Assembly: GCA_020249415.1 (NCBI GenBank)
Contig: JADCFR010000217.1
Coordinates: 1 to 7,033, forward strand
Direction: 5' to 3'
Origin: Roseomonas sp.
GTDB taxonomy: Bacteria; Pseudomonadota; Alphaproteobacteria; Acetobacterales; Acetobacteraceae
Length of the DNA: 7,033 nt
Shown: in pieces, positions 6,238 through 7,033 of the stretch
Layout of the letters: each line of letters starts with the position of its first letter
Position numbering within the stretch: the stretch's first letter is position 1
Made by a program: the position numbers and the translations under genes
The notes under the pieces: generated by a model
The model's input: only the letters and a program-made list of their open reading frames with translations
The model's database searches: none
Told to the model about the DNA's origin: nothing

Positions 6238-7033
6238 TTATGGCGCCGGTGCCGCGGCGGCTTCGGCTTCCTCATCGCTTTGCGCAAGTACCGGCTGGCG
6301 CAGCAATGAGATAACGCGCGCAAGGGTTTCGCGCATTTCGCCCCGCTTCACCACCATGTCCAGAATGCCATGTTCCAGCAGGTATTCGGCGCGCTGAAAG
6401 CCCTCGGGCAGTTTTTCGCGCACGGTCTGTTCAATCACGCGCGCGCCGGCAAAGCCGATCATCGCCCCCGGCTCGGCGATCTGGATATCGCCCAGCATGG
6501 CGAAGCTTGCGGTGACACCGCCCGTGGTTGGGTCGCACAAAACGGTGATGAAGGGCAGGCCAGCTTCCTTCACCATGCGCGTTGCAATCACCGTGCGTGG
6601 CATTTGCATGAGGCTGATGGCCCCTTCCTGCATGCGCGCCCCGCCCGAGGCGGTAAAGACAATCAGCGGCGCATCCTGCAACACGGCCAGCTTGGCGGCG
6701 GTGACAATCGCCTCACCCACGCCGGCCCCCATGGACCCGCCCATGAAGGCGAATTCAAAAGCGGCGACCACCGCACGGCTGCCATTGATAGTGCCATGCG
6801 CGACGGCCACGGCATCATCCATGCTGGTCTTGGTTTGGCTTTCGCGCAGCCGATCCGCATAGCGGCGCTGGTCGCGAAAGCGCAGCGGATCCGCCGGCGC
6901 CTTGGGCAATTCAATGCGCGAAAAGCCTGGGTCGAGTGTGGCTTCCAGCCGCTGCGCCGCGCCGAGCCGCATGTGATGCCCGCAATGGGAGCAAACGCGC
7001 AAAGCCTTTTCCAGATCCCGATGAAAAATCATC
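6238..7033 (-). CDS. accD: AccD, acetyl-CoA carboxylase carboxyltransferase beta subunit (5' end outside window)
   Basis: AccD and AccA form the carboxyltransferase that moves CO2 from carboxybiotin to acetyl-CoA, giving malonyl-CoA for fatty acid synthesis. The 264 visible residues start at a Met that is internal in the family (normally within CxxCGQMIFHRDLE), so roughly 30-40 N-terminal residues, including the first zinc-ribbon CxxC pair, lie past the right edge. The second pair is present as CSHCGHH (14-20 of the fragment). The crotonase-like core shows FMGGSMGAGVGEAI (96-109), the oxyanion-hole loops SGGARMQEG (129-137) and PTTGGVTASFAMLGD (168-182), and FAGARVIEQTVREKLPEGFQ (194-213). 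It ends in an acidic then Ala/Pro-rich tail (about 251-264) of no obvious function. It precedes folC as in the trpFBA-accD-folC clusters of many alphaproteobacteria, so trp genes may lie beyond the edge; that is inference. Confidence 0.96.
   Translation of the reverse strand, partial: MIFHRDLEKALRVCSHCGHHMRLGAAQRLEATLDPGFSRIELPKAPADPLRFRDQRRYADRLRESQTKTSMDDAVAVAHGTINGSRAVVAAFEFAFMGGSMGAGVGEAIVTAAKLAVLQDAPLIVFTASGGARMQEGAISLMQMPRTVIATRMVKEAGLPFITVLCDPTTGGVTASFAMLGDIQIAEPGAMIGFAGARVIEQTVREKLPEGFQRAEYLLEHGILDMVVKRGEMRETLARVISLLRQPVLAQSDEEAEAAAAPAP

Noticed and set aside
6497..6862. Open frame of 121 codons on the plus strand, opposite accD
   Set aside because: It is antisense to the conserved carboxyltransferase core of accD and has no independent support.

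Overview
This is a compact, GC-rich, gene-dense chromosomal stretch whose gene order and protein sequences suggest an alphaproteobacterium, most likely of the Rhodospirillales/Acetobacteraceae type. That assignment rests on recognised families and on the arrangements metX divergent from chorismate mutase-hisC-tyrC, and accD followed by folC. I see no mobile elements, CRISPR arrays, tRNAs or rRNAs.

Layout: (1) 1-894, minus strand: 5' three quarters of metX (homoserine O-acyltransferase, methionine biosynthesis), running off the left edge. (2) 895-1006: divergent control region of 112 bp, with two mutually exclusive inverted repeats and a 13-codon ORF whose stop overlaps the next gene's start. 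(3) 1007-3811, plus strand: a three-gene operon with overlapping ends: AroQ-class chorismate mutase with a degenerate prephenate-dehydratase/ACT-like C-terminal half, an aminotransferase of the HisC family, and prephenate/arogenate dehydrogenase (TyrC). (4) 3812-3924: a promoter-bearing intergenic region, followed by (5) 3925-4935: an exported catalase-related haem peroxidase (SrpA-like) transcribed on its own. (6) 4961-7033, minus strand: accD (acetyl-CoA carboxylase beta subunit, N-terminus cut by the right edge) followed 5 bp later by folC (folylpolyglutamate/dihydrofolate synthase). These converge on the peroxidase gene with only 25 bp between stop codons.

Functionally the plus-strand operon takes chorismate to prephenate and then through dehydrogenation and transamination to tyrosine. 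The HisC-family enzyme plausibly serves aromatic as well as histidinol-phosphate substrates. metX, accD and folC are housekeeping genes. The peroxidase is the only accessory-looking gene.

The window is largely ordinary core metabolism. The points most worth a second look are the chorismate mutase's relic PDT/ACT half (catalytic Thr-Arg-Phe motif absent), the possible leader peptide and alternative hairpins before it, the apparent NADP-type loop in TyrC, and the unusual distal haem pocket of the peroxidase.
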